Assembly: GCF_033708015.1 (NCBI RefSeq)
Contig: NZ_CP137920.1
Location: 3,038,001 to 3,102,000 of the forward strand
Direction of reading: 5' to 3'
DNA length: 64,000 nucleotides
DNA from: Proteus vulgaris
GTDB lineage: Bacteria; Pseudomonadota; Gammaproteobacteria; Enterobacterales; Enterobacteriaceae
Within the stretch, counting starts at the first letter, position 1; each line of letters opens with the position of its first letter. The notes beneath the pieces were generated by a model. That model did no database searches. It was not told where the DNA came from and was given only the letters and a program-made list of their open reading frames with translations. Positions 18,248 through 28,601 of this stretch are shown here, in pieces. Both the position numbers and the translations under genes were made by a program.

Positions 18248-18440
18248 ATATCCCCCTTACCCAGTCAATAGTTTAAATAATAGCAGAATGTTTATAAGGA
18301 AACTCCCCACTAACTAAAATATATTTTTAATTAATCATCATTTCCAATATTTTTATTATTATAAATAAAAGCCACCTTTAATTTAAAATAAAGGGAAGCA
18401 TTTTCCAGATTATTCGATCTTTTAATGGGAAGAATAGACA

Positions 18441-18470
18441 TAAAAAACCCTGTTAATAAAGTAACAGGGT
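18441..18470 (-). terminator. Intrinsic terminator after hcr
   Basis: ACCCTGTTA (18447-18455) pairs with TAACAGGGT (18462-18470); on the minus strand a T run follows. It lies about 50 bp past the hcr stop. Confidence 0.8.
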
Positions 18471-18519
18471 AAAAAAGCAGGAAAATAGATAGAAGGAAAT
18501 GCGACTTAATAGAAAGAGA

Positions 18520-19524
18520 TTAAGCGAGTTCAACATCTCCTTTTAAACGACAGCTACATGCTAAGACATAACCTTGCGCTATCTCTTCAGCCGTTAATGT
18601 ACTGGTACTGCTAACATCATAATCACCACTCGCAATACGTGTTTTACAACTACCACAAACCCCTGCTCGACAAGCTGCAAAAACAGGAACTTTATTTTCT
18701 TCCATCGCGGATAATAAAGTGACGCCAACAGGCACTTTAATTTGTGATAATGGATGGCGAATAGTCATCGTTAATTGTTCATTTTCATCGACACAAACAG
18801 GCTCATCACCAAAACGTTCCATAAAAATATTCTCAGCAGGTACACCAAGATTTCTTGCAAAACGTCCTGTATCTTCCATATAGCTATTTGGGCCACAACA
18901 CATAACCGTACGCCCCGCAATATCAGGAACTAATGCCGCTAATTTTTCTTGGGAAATGCGTCCACTAAATAACCCTTTATTATCAGGCAATTTAGGCATC
19001 ATGATAAAATTAAGATTATATGGATAGGCATTTGCCAATTCGATCCACTCTTTCTCAAAAATAAACTGGCTTTGCTCACGAATATTAAAAATAACGGTGA
19101 TATCCGCTTTAGGTTGATTATTTAACAACCAACGCGTCATCGACATAACGGGTGTCACACCACAGCCTGCTGCCAACATCAAATAGCGCGCATCTTCTTT
19201 ACCCGCACAAGTAAATTCCCCCTGAGCATCAGATAACCAAAGATAATCACCCGGTTTTACTTGTGATGTTAACCAACTTGAACCCACGCCATTTTCTAAA
19301 CGGCGAACGGTTAAAGTGATAAATGGACTTAATCCCGGAGAAGATGAAATGGTATAAGCACGCATTATCTCATCACTATTATTGATACTCACCAGAGCAA
19401 ATTGACCTGGTTTATACGAATAAAAATCATGATTAATTAAATTTAGCGTCCACACTTCAGGTGTTTCCTGAACAATAGAGTGAACTTGCATACGATTAGG
19501 ACAAAGAGAAGTAGGCATCGTCAT
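18520..19524 (-). CDS. hcr: NADH oxidoreductase Hcr, electron donor to Hcp
   Basis: Hcr passes electrons from NADH to the hybrid cluster protein. From ATG 19524 the protein has 334 residues, close to E. coli Hcr (322). It shows an FAD domain with RAYTISS, an NAD-binding segment LMLAAGCGVTPVMSM, and a C-terminal plant-type 2Fe-2S ferredoxin with CRAGVCGSCKTR and CSC. I chose 19524 (MTMPTSLCPNRMQVHS), which matches the E. coli start (MTMPTNQCPWRMQVH), rather than the longer frame open to 19650. It follows hcp in the same transcript, with a hairpin between them. Confidence 0.94.
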   Translation of the reverse strand: MTMPTSLCPNRMQVHSIVQETPEVWTLNLINHDFYSYKPGQFALVSINNSDEIMRAYTISSSPGLSPFITLTVRRLENGVGSSWLTSQVKPGDYLWLSDAQGEFTCAGKEDARYLMLAAGCGVTPVMSMTRWLLNNQPKADITVIFNIREQSQFIFEKEWIELANAYPYNLNFIMMPKLPDNKGLFSGRISQEKLAALVPDIAGRTVMCCGPNSYMEDTGRFARNLGVPAENIFMERFGDEPVCVDENEQLTMTIRHPLSQIKVPVGVTLLSAMEENKVPVFAACRAGVCGSCKTRIASGDYDVSSTSTLTAEEIAQGYVLACSCRLKGDVELA

Positions 19525-19540
19525 GGATATTGAACCCTCA

Positions 19541-19560
19541 CCGAAGCCCATAGGCTTCGG
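19541..19560 (-). promoter_or_regulatory. Intercistronic hairpin between hcp and hcr
   Basis: CCGAAGCC and GGCTTCGG form a perfect 8-bp GC-rich stem with a four-base loop, and no T run follows on the minus strand. It probably stabilises the hcp part of the mRNA or lowers hcr expression, rather than ending transcription. Confidence 0.6.
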
Positions 19561-19582
19561 TAATGATAATGAATTTAACACA

Positions 19583-21235
19583 TTAAGCAGAAAGAATATC
19601 TTTAAGATCTTGTTCTGGTGTAGTAATAGAGCGCATACCAAATTTCTCATTTAGTATTGCCAGCAGATTGTCAGTTAAGAACGCCGGTGCTGTTGGGCCG
19701 GTATAAATGTTTTTCACACCCAATGAAAGCAGAGTCAATAAGATAACAATCGCTTTTTGCTCGAACCAAGAAAGAATTAGAGACAGTGGTAAGTCATTCA
19801 CGCCACAACCTAATTTCTCAGCCAGGTTAACCGCTAGCATAATCGCTGAATACGCATCGTTACACTGACCCACATCAAGTAAGCGTGGTAAGCCTTCTAA
19901 AGTACCGAAATCCAGTTTGTTGAAACGGTATTTACCACACGCCAAGGTCATAATTAAGCAGTCCTGTGGAATTTCTCTTGCAAGATCGGTGTAGTAACTA
20001 CGTTCACCACGGCTACCATCACATCCCCCCACTAAGAAAACATGGCGTAATTTTTTCTGTGAGACTAAATCAATCACAGTATCAGCGGCATTTAAGAGTG
20101 TTTCACGACCAAAGCCAACTGTAATTAAATGCTCAATTTCATTGTATGGAAAACCTTCTAATGATTGTGCTTGTGCAATCATTTCAGAAAAGTCATCACC
20201 CGTAATATGTTTTACGCCTGGCCAACCAACAATACTACGCGTCCAAATACGATCACCGTAATGACCTACATTCGGATCAATAATACAGTTTGAAGTCATT
20301 AATACAGGGCCAGGGAATTTTGCAAACTCAATTTGCTGATTCTGCCAACCGCTTCCGTAGTTACCGACTAAATGTTTGTATTTTTTAAGTTCGGGGTAAC
20401 CATGAGCAGGCAACATTTCACCATGAGTATAAATATTGATCCCTTTTCCTTCTGTTTGCTCAAGTAACATTTGGAGGTCTTTCAGGTCATGACCTGATAT
20501 TAAAATCGCTTTACCAGCAACAGGGCGCACGTTAACCGTAACTGGTGTCGGGTTGCCGTAAGCTTGAGTTTCGCCTTTATCAAGGATCGCCATAATGCGG
20601 AAGTTCATTTGACCAATGCCCATCGCATTTTCTAACAACTCATTCATATCAGAAGGATCAGTACCTAACCACGCCATATAATGGTGATATTCTGCATAAA
20701 TTTCATTGTCATACTGACCTAAAACATGCGCGTGCTCCATATAAGCCGCAGCCCCTTTTAAGCCATACAAACACAGCATACGTAATCCATGAAGATCATC
20801 ACCGATTTGTGCTTTATCCGCATTTAAAGCAAAAAGCTGAGCTTGCTTTTGTAAGCTACCTAAATCGTTACCCGCTAATTGGATTTCAGCCCTTGGATTA
20901 GTGACTTGAATGGCTGCATTTTTCGCTAAAGTACGAGATTTCAAACTTTCACGGAAATAGATAGCTTCTTTCGCATAACCGACAATGCGATCAGAATCAA
21001 AGTTGACGTTAGTTAACGTAGAGAAAAAAGCACGAGGCGCAAAACTATCTATATCATGGTCAATTATGCCAACGCTACGCGCTGCTAGAGCCCACGCTGA
21101 AAGCCCTTCTAATACAGCAACGAGTAAATCCTGAAGATCAGAAGTTTCTGCTGTCTTACCACACATACCTTGCGCATAGGCACAGCCATTACCTACAGGC
21201 GTTTTCATTGTTTGTTCACATTGCACACAATACAT
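19583..21235 (-). CDS. hcp: Hybrid cluster protein (NO reductase / hydroxylamine reductase)
   Basis: Hcp carries a 4Fe-2S-2O hybrid cluster and a second FeS cluster; it reduces NO under anaerobic conditions and protects against nitrosative stress. The 550 residues match the E. coli length. The N-terminal cysteine set [23 protein letters not shown] binds the first cluster. Hybrid-cluster ligands are in [35 protein letters not shown] and LACGKYRFN. Upstream NsrR- and FNR-like sites indicate induction by NO under anoxia. First gene of hcp-hcr. Confidence 0.97.
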   Translation of the reverse strand: MYCVQCEQTMKTPVGNGCAYAQGMCGKTAETSDLQDLLVAVLEGLSAWALAARSVGIIDHDIDSFAPRAFFSTLTNVNFDSDRIVGYAKEAIYFRESLKSRTLAKNAAIQVTNPRAEIQLAGNDLGSLQKQAQLFALNADKAQIGDDLHGLRMLCLYGLKGAAAYMEHAHVLGQYDNEIYAEYHHYMAWLGTDPSDMNELLENAMGIGQMNFRIMAILDKGETQAYGNPTPVTVNVRPVAGKAILISGHDLKDLQMLLEQTEGKGINIYTHGEMLPAHGYPELKKYKHLVGNYGSGWQNQQIEFAKFPGPVLMTSNCIIDPNVGHYGDRIWTRSIVGWPGVKHITGDDFSEMIAQAQSLEGFPYNEIEHLITVGFGRETLLNAADTVIDLVSQKKLRHVFLVGGCDGSRGERSYYTDLAREIPQDCLIMTLACGKYRFNKLDFGTLEGLPRLLDVGQCNDAYSAIMLAVNLAEKLGCGVNDLPLSLILSWFEQKAIVILLTLLSLGVKNIYTGPTAPAFLTDNLLAILNEKFGMRSITTPEQDLKDILSA

Positions 21236-21275
21236 ATCGTATTCCTTCTAATAAGAGATAATGCTTTATTTTTAT

Positions 21276-21298
21276 AAGTTGCATTACAGATGCAACAT
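21276..21298. promoter_or_regulatory. NsrR-type operator upstream of hcp
   Basis: Two 11-base half-sites, AAGTTGCATTA and AGATGCAACAT, mirror each other around one central base. They closely follow the NsrR consensus (AAGATGCATTT, N, AAATGCATCTT). Located 41 bp before the hcp start codon, as expected for NO-relieved repression. Confidence 0.75.
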
Positions 21299-21355
21299 AA
21301 GAATACGCCATTTTGATAAGAGAGAAAGTGCAATATTGAACAATTTAAACGTTGC

Positions 21356-21369
21356 TTGATCTAACGCAA
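21356..21369. promoter_or_regulatory. FNR-like site upstream of hcp
   Basis: TTGAT-CTAA-CGCAA: the first half-site is perfect and the second matches ATCAA at three of five bases. It lies about 60-90 bp upstream of the NsrR site, a reasonable position for an anaerobic activator of hcp. Confidence 0.5.
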
Positions 21370-21726
21370 TTTCTAGCAAATCTTTTAATATCTCTTTTTT
21401 CTCCTTTGATTTGGCTTAAACCTCAAAAAAATGTCTAAGAAAGAGCGCGTTATTGCATTACATCGATAATGACTAAATAAGAAATAATATTTAAGAATTA
21501 TTGATGGTTATTTTTTGTTTAATCATATAAAGACTGAGAGATGAAACGATTAAGTTTATTCATTCTTGTTAGGTCAGTAATATTCATTACTATTTTTTAT
21601 AGTTAATATCACCTATTGCATTAATAGCTAATCAAATTATTTCAATTGATATATGTTATTAACACGAGTATTACGAAATGAAACTACATATTTGAATGAT
21701 GCTCATCCCTACATTGGAGATTAAAA

Positions 21727-23208
21727 ATGATTAAACTAAATAATGTTCCATCAGAATTTCGCCCTCTAGAAAGCTACAAAATGCTAATTGGAGGAGAATG
21801 GGTATCTAGCACATCACACAAAACAACCAAAACCTATAGTCCAGCTACGGGTGAATTATTAAGCGAATATCAATCGGGTAGTGCTGAAGATGTTGAACTT
21901 GCAGTGAGTGCCGCACGTAATGCATTCAAAACATGGAGTAAAACGTCACCTGCTGAACGCCAAGCTCTCTTATTAAAAATCGCGGATCGCTTAGAGCAAG
22001 AACAAGAACGCTTTGCTTGGATTGAATCGCTCGATAACGGTAAACCACTCAATGAGTCAAAAAACATAGATTTACCTGCCTCTATTGACCATTTTCGATA
22101 TTTTGCAGGCGTGATACGCTCTCATACCGATGAAAGTGCCGTCCTAGATGAAAATACCATTAGCCTTGTGATTCGCGAACCTATTGGTGTTGTGGGTCAA
22201 ATTATTCCATGGAACTTCCCATTATTAATGGCAGCATGGAAATTAGCACCAGCGATCGCGGCAGGTGACACCGTCGTTATTAACCCAGCAACGCTGACTT
22301 CCCTTTCATTATTAGAGCTAGGTCGTATTTTAAATGAAATATTACCAGCGGGCGTGATTAATATTGTTACGGGACGCGGATCTGTTGTAGGACAAGCTAT
22401 TTTAGAGCACGAAGATATTGATAAACTTGCATTTACAGGTTCAACCAATGTGGGTTATACCGTAGCAGAAGCCGCAGCAAAAAAAATGGTTCCAGCGACA
22501 TTGGAACTAGGGGGTAAATCGGCCAATATCGTGTTCCCTGATGCAAACATGAAAAAAGCGGTCAAATATTCTGCATTAGCAATATTGATGAACCAAGGAC
22601 AAGCTTGTGAATCAGGTTCACGGTTGTTCCTACATAAAGATATTCATGATGAATTTTTGAAGGCATTAAAAACTGAATTTGAAAGTATTCGTGTCGGTGA
22701 CCCACTTGATCCAAATACACAAATGGGAACGCAAGTTAGTCAAGATCAAATGGATACTATCTTAGGCTATGTTGAACTCGCGAAAAAAGAAGGTGCAACT
22801 ATTTTAACCGGTGGTGAGCGTATTACAGGTGAAGGTTATGATGATGGATTCTTTGTTCGTCCAACGATCATCATCAACGCAACAAACCAAATGCGTGTAG
22901 CCCGAGAAGAAATTTTTGGCCCTGTATTGTGTGTCATTCCATTTGATAATGAAGATGACGTGATCGAAATGGCGAATGACTCTGAATATGGTCTTGGTGG
23001 CGGTGTTTGGACTCAAGATATTAACCGCGCCTTACGTGTTGCAAAAGCAGTAAGGACTGGTCGTATGTGGGTTAACACTTATCACGAACTCCCTGCTCAT
23101 GCACCATTTGGGGGCTACAAAAAATCAGGTTTAGGACGTGAAACACATAAAATGATGTTAGATGCTTATAGCCAAGTGAAAAACATCTTTATCAGTATGA
23201 AAGAATAA
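21727..23208 (+). CDS. NAD(P)+-dependent aldehyde dehydrogenase (AldB/ExaC type)
   Basis: A 493-residue cytoplasmic aldehyde dehydrogenase that oxidises an aldehyde to the acid. Motifs: IPWNFPLLMAAWKLAPA (cofactor binding), FTGSTNVGYTVAEAA, ATLELGGKSANIVF (general-base Glu) and the catalytic Cys294 in QGQACESGSR, then EEIFGPVLCV and FGGYKKSGLGRE. The overall pattern is close to acetaldehyde dehydrogenases of the AldB/ExaC group, but substrate cannot be fixed from sequence. GGAG lies before the ATG. Monocistronic, with its own terminator. Confidence 0.9.
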   Translation: MIKLNNVPSEFRPLESYKMLIGGEWVSSTSHKTTKTYSPATGELLSEYQSGSAEDVELAVSAARNAFKTWSKTSPAERQALLLKIADRLEQEQERFAWIESLDNGKPLNESKNIDLPASIDHFRYFAGVIRSHTDESAVLDENTISLVIREPIGVVGQIIPWNFPLLMAAWKLAPAIAAGDTVVINPATLTSLSLLELGRILNEILPAGVINIVTGRGSVVGQAILEHEDIDKLAFTGSTNVGYTVAEAAAKKMVPATLELGGKSANIVFPDANMKKAVKYSALAILMNQGQACESGSRLFLHKDIHDEFLKALKTEFESIRVGDPLDPNTQMGTQVSQDQMDTILGYVELAKKEGATILTGGERITGEGYDDGFFVRPTIIINATNQMRVAREEIFGPVLCVIPFDNEDDVIEMANDSEYGLGGGVWTQDINRALRVAKAVRTGRMWVNTYHELPAHAPFGGYKKSGLGRETHKMMLDAYSQVKNIFISMKE

Positions 23209-23261
23209 CACTTATCTCTTTTCTAAATTCTTATAAATATAATATCTATACTCATCTCTTC

Positions 23262-23286
23262 GCCTTCTCCCCAGAAGGCTTTTTAT
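23262..23286 (+). terminator. Intrinsic terminator of the aldehyde dehydrogenase gene
   Basis: GCCTTCT and AGAAGGC form a stem around CCCC, followed by TTTTTATT. Confidence 0.85.
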
Positions 23287-23321
23287 TATCTATAATTACT
23301 CACACCCCAAGTTGTTACCAT

Positions 23322-23357
23322 AAAAAAACCACATACTTATCATAAAGTATGTGGTTT
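23322..23357 (-). terminator. Intrinsic terminator of the alanine/glycine symporter gene
   Basis: AAACCACATACTT and AAGTATGTGGTTT form a 13-bp stem; on the minus strand it is followed by a T run. It lies 36 bp after the symporter stop codon. Confidence 0.85.
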
Positions 23358-23392
23358 GATGTTGTGTTGTTAGCCAAATAAGTAAGAACGAG

Positions 23393-24793
23393 TTACTCTG
23401 CTTCAGCTTCTTTTTTACTTACTGAGTAAGCTTCTTTATCTAATTCAATCTTATCAGCGTTAACATCTTTTATATGATCTCTTGTTAAGCGATAAACAAC
23501 AGGGCTTAATAACGCTAATGCGATTAAGTTAGGGATAGCCATCATTGCATTGAGTGTATCCGCTAATAACCACACAAACTCTAACGATTGCGTTGCACCA
23601 ATCGGTAACGCAATTAGCCATGCAATCCGAAATGGCATAATCGCTTTAGATCCAAAAAGATATTGCACACATTTTTCACCGTAAAAACTCCAGCCTAAAA
23701 TAGTGGTAAATGCAAAAATAGCTAATGCAATTGCCACAATATAGTTACCACCTGGAATCGCGGTAGAGAATGATGCCGCCGTTAATGTTGCGCCACTTTG
23801 CCCTGTTAGCCATTGTCCTGTGATAACAATGGTTAATCCTGTCACAGAGCAGACAATGATGGTATCAATAAAAGTCCCCAACATCGCAATCAAACCTTGG
23901 CGAACAGGGTTCTGTGTTTTTGCCGTCGCATGGGCAATAGGCGCACTCCCCAATCCTGCTTCATTTGAAAAAACACCACGCGCTACACCAAAGCGGATCG
24001 CAGCCCAAACCGCAGCACCAGCAAAACCCCCTTGCGCAGCAACAGGTGTAAATGCAGATTTAACAATAAGGACAACGGCATCTGGAATTGCAGTCACATT
24101 CAGTGCAAGAACAACAATACCTGCACCAAAATAGCCAACGGTCATAATAGGGACTAATTTACCAGCAACATCGGCAATACGCTTAATACCGCCAATAAGC
24201 ACAGCACCGACTAAAATAACGAGTACAGCAGCCGTAATTGTTGTCGAAATACCAAAATTACTTTCCAGTACATCAGCCACGGAGTTTGCTTGCACTGTAT
24301 TGCCAATACCAAACCCAGCAAAACTCCCAAAGACAGCAAAAACAGTACCTAGCCAAACCCAATTTTTACCTAAGCCATTTTTGATGTAATACATTGGTCC
24401 ACCGACATAGTTTCCATACTTATCAACTTCCCGGAAACGTACAGCAAGCACGGCCTCTGAATATTTAGTTGCCATTCCCACTAATGCAGTCATCCACATC
24501 CAAAACAATGCACCAGGACCACCTAAGACAACAGCTGTTGCAACACCAGCAATATTACCCGTTCCGATAGTGGCAGAAAGTGCCGTCATTAACGCATTAA
24601 ATGGCGATATTTGCCCTTCGCCTCTTTTATCATTTTTTTCAAATAAAAGCTTAAACCCTGTACCTAACTTCCTAATAGGTAAAAAACCAAGTTTAAACTG
24701 CATAAAAAGGCCGATACCAAGAATACCGACAAGCATCGGAACTCCCCATACCACGCCATTTATAGCACTTAATATATTTGTGATGAAATCCAT
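23393..24793 (-). CDS. Alanine/glycine:cation symporter (AGCS family)
   Basis: An inner-membrane sodium- or proton-coupled alanine/glycine importer of 466 residues with about ten hydrophobic segments. Family features are visible: FKLGFLPIRKLGTGFKLLF at the first loop, ALSATIGTGNIAGVATAVVLGGPGALFWMWMTAL, the KYSEAVLAVRFRE segment, GGPMYYIKNGLG, and RGVFSNEAGLGSAPIAHA. It ends with a charged cytoplasmic tail. Related to E. coli YaaJ and Bacillus AlsT; which amino acid is preferred is not evident. Monocistronic. Confidence 0.93.
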   Translation of the reverse strand: MDFITNILSAINGVVWGVPMLVGILGIGLFMQFKLGFLPIRKLGTGFKLLFEKNDKRGEGQISPFNALMTALSATIGTGNIAGVATAVVLGGPGALFWMWMTALVGMATKYSEAVLAVRFREVDKYGNYVGGPMYYIKNGLGKNWVWLGTVFAVFGSFAGFGIGNTVQANSVADVLESNFGISTTITAAVLVILVGAVLIGGIKRIADVAGKLVPIMTVGYFGAGIVVLALNVTAIPDAVVLIVKSAFTPVAAQGGFAGAAVWAAIRFGVARGVFSNEAGLGSAPIAHATAKTQNPVRQGLIAMLGTFIDTIIVCSVTGLTIVITGQWLTGQSGATLTAASFSTAIPGGNYIVAIALAIFAFTTILGWSFYGEKCVQYLFGSKAIMPFRIAWLIALPIGATQSLEFVWLLADTLNAMMAIPNLIALALLSPVVYRLTRDHIKDVNADKIELDKEAYSVSKKEAEAE

Positions 24794-24988
24794 AAGTTAC
24801 CCTTTCTCGTCCAAATGTTATATAAATATGTATTTTTTGTTATCAACTACACTAAAGATGAAAAAGTGAAAATATGCTAGAAAAAAAAACGACTAATTCT
24901 AAAATTGACTTAGTTATGTGAGAAATATCACTTCATTATTAAATTACGCTATCATTAAGCTCATCGTTACAATACTTCAATCAAAGTT

Positions 24989-26404
24989 ATGCATAATTAT
25001 AAATCAGCACAAAACATTCAAAATGAACAACGTTTTAATTTGTTCAGAAAAGCGCAAGAAACCAACCTCGCACCACTAAAAACGCTACTATTATCCGCGG
25101 TGGTCGGCTCTCTAGCTGGATTAATAGGTGTTTTATTTGAAAAAAGCGTTAGTTGGGTGATTCATTTTCGACAAGAAGAATTTATTAAAACCTTTACTAA
25201 TCCTTATATTCTAGCGATCTGTACATTACTTTTTTCCTCTATCTTAGCAATGCTGGGATATTACCTAGTCAAAAAGTTTTCACCCGAATCTGGGGGATCA
25301 GGAATACCTGAAATTGAAGGTGCCATGATAGATATTCGCCCAGTTCGTTGGTGGCGAGTATTACCGATAAAATTTATTGCCAGTATTGGAACTTTAGGTT
25401 CTGGTATGGTATTAGGACGAGAAGGCCCCACGGTTCAATTGGGCGCCAATATTGGTCAGCTCGTAAATGATATTTCTCGCGTTAAAGATAAAGAGTCACG
25501 TCATACTCTGTTAGCGACGGGAGCCGCAGCAGGATTAACCGCTGCTTTTAATGCACCTCTAGCGGGTATTTTATTTATTATCGAGGAGATGCGTCCTCAA
25601 TTTAAATACAGTCTTATTTCAATTAAAGCTGTCTTTATTGGCGTTATTATGTCTTGCATTGTTTTTCGCCTATTTAATGGTGAAGGCGGTGTTATTCATA
25701 TTGGTAAATTTTCATCTGCACCACTAAATACGCTTTGGTTATATTTAGTATTGGGTATGTTATTTGGTATTATTGGCGTTATATTCAGTAAATTACTTTT
25801 CTATGTCCAAACCCAATTTCAGCATTTTTATCAGGATAAAACATCTCGTTTTGTTTTAACCGGTGGCATCATCGGTGGTCTCTGTGGTTTATTAGCATTA
25901 ATTATCCCTGAAATAACTGGCGGTGGATTTGATATTATTCCTGCGCTTAGTACGGGACAATATTCTCTTATTGCACTATTATTTTTCTTTATTTTACGAA
26001 CTATCACATCCATTATCAGTTTTGCCTCTGGTGCTCCTGGCGGCATATTCGCCCCCACTCTGGCATTAGGCACCTTATTTGGCAGTGCTTTCGGATTAAC
26101 TGCAACCTTACTTTTCCCTGATTACCAAATTCAAATTGGTACGTTTGCTATTGCTGGAATGGGTGCATTATTCGCAGCAACGGTAAGAGCACCGCTAACG
26201 GGGATCGTTCTCGTCTTAGAAATGACCGATAATTATCAACTTATCCTGCCGATGATCATTACCTGTTTAGGTGCAACAATGCTGGCACAGCTACTCGGTG
26301 GTCGCCCTATTTATACCGTTTTATTAGAACGCATATTACAAAAATCTGAGGAAAAAGAACAAAAAGATCAATCTCTCGATATTAAAAGTGATAAATCACC
26401 ATAA
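24989..26404 (+). CDS. clcA: H+/Cl- exchange transporter ClcA
   Basis: ClcA exchanges two chloride for one proton and aids extreme acid resistance. The 471 residues match the E. coli length (473). The chloride-path motifs are all present: [23 protein letters not shown] with the gating Glu145, and [14 protein letters not shown]. The internal proton glutamate lies in [12 protein letters not shown], and the C-terminal tyrosine region is GGRPIYTVL. The exchanger glutamate is kept, so this is an antiporter rather than a channel. The ribosome site is weak. A palindromic terminator follows. Confidence 0.95.
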   Translation: MHNYKSAQNIQNEQRFNLFRKAQETNLAPLKTLLLSAVVGSLAGLIGVLFEKSVSWVIHFRQEEFIKTFTNPYILAICTLLFSSILAMLGYYLVKKFSPESGGSGIPEIEGAMIDIRPVRWWRVLPIKFIASIGTLGSGMVLGREGPTVQLGANIGQLVNDISRVKDKESRHTLLATGAAAGLTAAFNAPLAGILFIIEEMRPQFKYSLISIKAVFIGVIMSCIVFRLFNGEGGVIHIGKFSSAPLNTLWLYLVLGMLFGIIGVIFSKLLFYVQTQFQHFYQDKTSRFVLTGGIIGGLCGLLALIIPEITGGGFDIIPALSTGQYSLIALLFFFILRTITSIISFASGAPGGIFAPTLALGTLFGSAFGLTATLLFPDYQIQIGTFAIAGMGALFAATVRAPLTGIVLVLEMTDNYQLILPMIITCLGATMLAQLLGGRPIYTVLLERILQKSEEKEQKDQSLDIKSDKSP

Positions 26405-26429
26405 TAATAAAACTCACTTAAACAGATAA

Positions 26430-26455
26430 AAATACCCCAAATATTTGGGGTATTT
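26430..26455. terminator. Bidirectional terminator between clcA and tehB
   Basis: A palindrome: AAATACCCCAAA pairs with TTTGGGGTATTT across two bases. It lies between the converging clcA and tehB stops. Confidence 0.8.
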
Positions 26456-26477
26456 GAAAAGAGACAATAGTGCTTAA

Positions 26478-27332
26478 CTATTTTTTTCGTGCGATTAACG
26501 TAGCAAAATTTAAGGCGATACGATTGCCATTTGCATCTGTTTTATGTAAATGCCCGAGATCCTCATTATATTTAATAATTTCCCAGTCTTTATAATAATC
26601 CGCCAATTCGTTTGGACGCAAAAAGGTTTTAAATGGAATTTCAGTAGGATCACTATTTGGCGTTTCAACAGGACAAACAATCACATTAATACCGTTAGAA
26701 TTGGTACATTCCTGCATATTTTTAATAATACTTTCAATACGCTCCCGTTGGCAGAACATCAATACAACGGTTGAAAGAATAATATCGTATTTCTCAGTAA
26801 GTGAAGCTTCATTAATATCATATAATCCACTTTTTACTGCCAATCCTGTTTGGGTTTTCACTGTTTCAATAGCATCAATATGTGAAGCATTAATATCTAA
26901 CGCTGTCACCTCATAACCTTGAGATGCTAAATAGAAACTATTTCGACCACGGCCAGCACCTAAATCTAACACCTTGCAAGGCTGGGTAAACGTTGCCATA
27001 TAACGGACTTCAGAATGCGGTAATGATAAGTCGTTTTCTTTAAACAGTTTATCTTCCGGGGCACATAAAAAAGAGAGCTGACAACGTATATCATCACTTG
27101 CTTTATCTATTTTATGCCACTGTTGAGGCTGAATTAAAGGCGGTTGATTTTCAGTATCACACTCAACTGAAATTTGTGAACCATCATCATTAAAAACAAC
27201 AAATGTCATGTTACCTTGCAGTATCCGCATTTGGGCATAAGTGCCTTCCTTTGTATTGTGGCGTTCTAATAACGCTAAAGGAATGGATGTACGAGTCCAC
27301 TCTGGCATGGTTTTATAACTTACAAGTTCCAT
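26478..27332 (-). CDS. tehB: SAM-dependent methyltransferase TehB (tellurite resistance)
   Basis: TehB methylates tellurite or selenium compounds and gives resistance to them; Haemophilus TehB also protects against oxidants. The 284 residues correspond to the long form: an N-terminal cupin-like DUF1971 domain (about 10-85, GTYAQMRILQGNMTFVVFND) followed by a class I methyltransferase with the SAM motif VLDLGAGRGRNSFYLA at about residue 120 and VTALDINASHID. E. coli TehB lacks the extra domain, whereas H. influenzae TehB (about 286 residues) has it. No tehA lies alongside. Confidence 0.92.
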   Translation of the reverse strand: MELVSYKTMPEWTRTSIPLALLERHNTKEGTYAQMRILQGNMTFVVFNDDGSQISVECDTENQPPLIQPQQWHKIDKASDDIRCQLSFLCAPEDKLFKENDLSLPHSEVRYMATFTQPCKVLDLGAGRGRNSFYLASQGYEVTALDINASHIDAIETVKTQTGLAVKSGLYDINEASLTEKYDIILSTVVLMFCQRERIESIIKNMQECTNSNGINVIVCPVETPNSDPTEIPFKTFLRPNELADYYKDWEIIKYNEDLGHLHKTDANGNRIALNFATLIARKK

Positions 27333-27409
27333 AATTCAACCTCAATAAGATGCATTTTAAATACATCTTATGGCAATCATGATCATTCGTAAAGAAGGTT
27401 TTATCTAAA

Positions 27410-28582
27410 TTATGATTTTAAATATTTGTTTAAAAGTAAATCAGTCACATCTGAGGAAGAAATAGACTCACCACACAAAACTTTCATCATGATTTCTTTA
27501 CCTAATGATGCTAAAGAAAACAGCATATCTGGGCGTAACCGACTGATTTTATCTCTATTTTCATCTTGATTAATAATAGTAATCAATTTCGCATTAACAT
27601 GAGAGCATTCTTGGATAGTGAGTAAAATAAAGGTATTTTCTGCATCACTTTCAGATAAAGTCACAATCCAACTTGCTTTCGCAATATTGGCTGATAGCAA
27701 TGTTTTAAGATCCGTTGGGTCGCCTTCAATAATATTAGCTTGCGTATCATAAGAGGCGTTACTTTTATCAGCACAAATCGCAATAACGGATTTTCCTTGT
27801 TCTCTTAACCCTTTTTCTAATTGAGAAGCTAATGCCGATGAACCAATAATAATAAAATGATTATGCATTTTAGCGATCCTTTTCTTAACAATATCGCGAG
27901 TACCGCGTGCAAGAAATCCCATGACATACACAATGGAAGTAGTAAAAACGGTGATTCCCAAAATAACAACAGTGAGCGTAAAAATACGGGCATTCGTACT
28001 AATTGGCACAATATCGCCAAATCCTAGTGTCGTCATGCAGACAATAGAAAAATAGAATGCATCCATCAACGTTGTAATATGTGGCTTAAATTCATCACCA
28101 ATATAAAGACTTCCTAGCATTGAGAATAACAGCAAAGACAGAATACATATAAAAGCCACAAAACTAGCGCTAGTTAAACTATGATGTGGAAATGCACGCC
28201 AACTCATTAACAATCCAATCACTAAAATAAAAGAAAAATAGGATTGAAAGTCCATTTGCCGATAAACAGCCACATCAAGAAAAACAAGGGTGACTAATAA
28301 AATCAAAGAGACACACCACGCAATTCTGGCGCCAAGATACATAAATATTGAAAGAAAAATTAATGCACAACCTAGCATGACCTTTGGTATATCGAGAAGT
28401 TTTAATACACCTAAAGATTTAAGCCATGCTGAAAATCCATGGATTTTCCAATCCAGATAAATACCGCGAGACAGTAAAATAGAGTAAATGATAAAAATAC
28501 CATTTAAGATAAGTAATAAAGACATCGTTTTTCTTGTCACTTTAGATGTCTCTATTACATTTAATAGAGCGGATAATTTCAT
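27410..28582 (-). CDS. Potassium channel with RCK (TrkA-N) domain, Kch-like
   Basis: The 390 residues have an N-terminal membrane part of about six hydrophobic segments, a pore loop with the selectivity-filter sequence CMTTLGFGDIVP at about residue 190 (TLGFG, close to TVGYG), and a C-terminal Rossmann-type RCK/TrkA-N domain beginning HFIIIGSSALASQLEKGL. The layout matches E. coli Kch (417 residues). RCK domains gate channels through bound nucleotide or ions. It lies 19 bp after the Ntn amidase stop region on the same strand and may be co-transcribed with it. Confidence 0.88.
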   Translation of the reverse strand: MKLSALLNVIETSKVTRKTMSLLLILNGIFIIYSILLSRGIYLDWKIHGFSAWLKSLGVLKLLDIPKVMLGCALIFLSIFMYLGARIAWCVSLILLVTLVFLDVAVYRQMDFQSYFSFILVIGLLMSWRAFPHHSLTSASFVAFICILSLLLFSMLGSLYIGDEFKPHITTLMDAFYFSIVCMTTLGFGDIVPISTNARIFTLTVVILGITVFTTSIVYVMGFLARGTRDIVKKRIAKMHNHFIIIGSSALASQLEKGLREQGKSVIAICADKSNASYDTQANIIEGDPTDLKTLLSANIAKASWIVTLSESDAENTFILLTIQECSHVNAKLITIINQDENRDKISRLRPDMLFSLASLGKEIMMKVLCGESISSSDVTDLLLNKYLKS

Positions 28583-28601
28583 ATTAGATATATGTGAATA
28601 C

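Larger units (their letters stand above)
21236..21726. other. Intergenic control region between hcp and the aldehyde dehydrogenase
   Basis: 491 bp between divergent genes. The hcp-proximal part holds the NsrR- and FNR-like sites listed separately. The remainder (about 21400-21720) is AT-rich and should contain the aldehyde dehydrogenase promoter. I saw no ORF or strong hairpin in it. Confidence 0.6.

Noticed and set aside
23820..24134. 104-codon plus-strand ORF within the alanine/glycine symporter gene
   Set aside because: Antisense reading of a hydrophobic coding sequence; no independent support.
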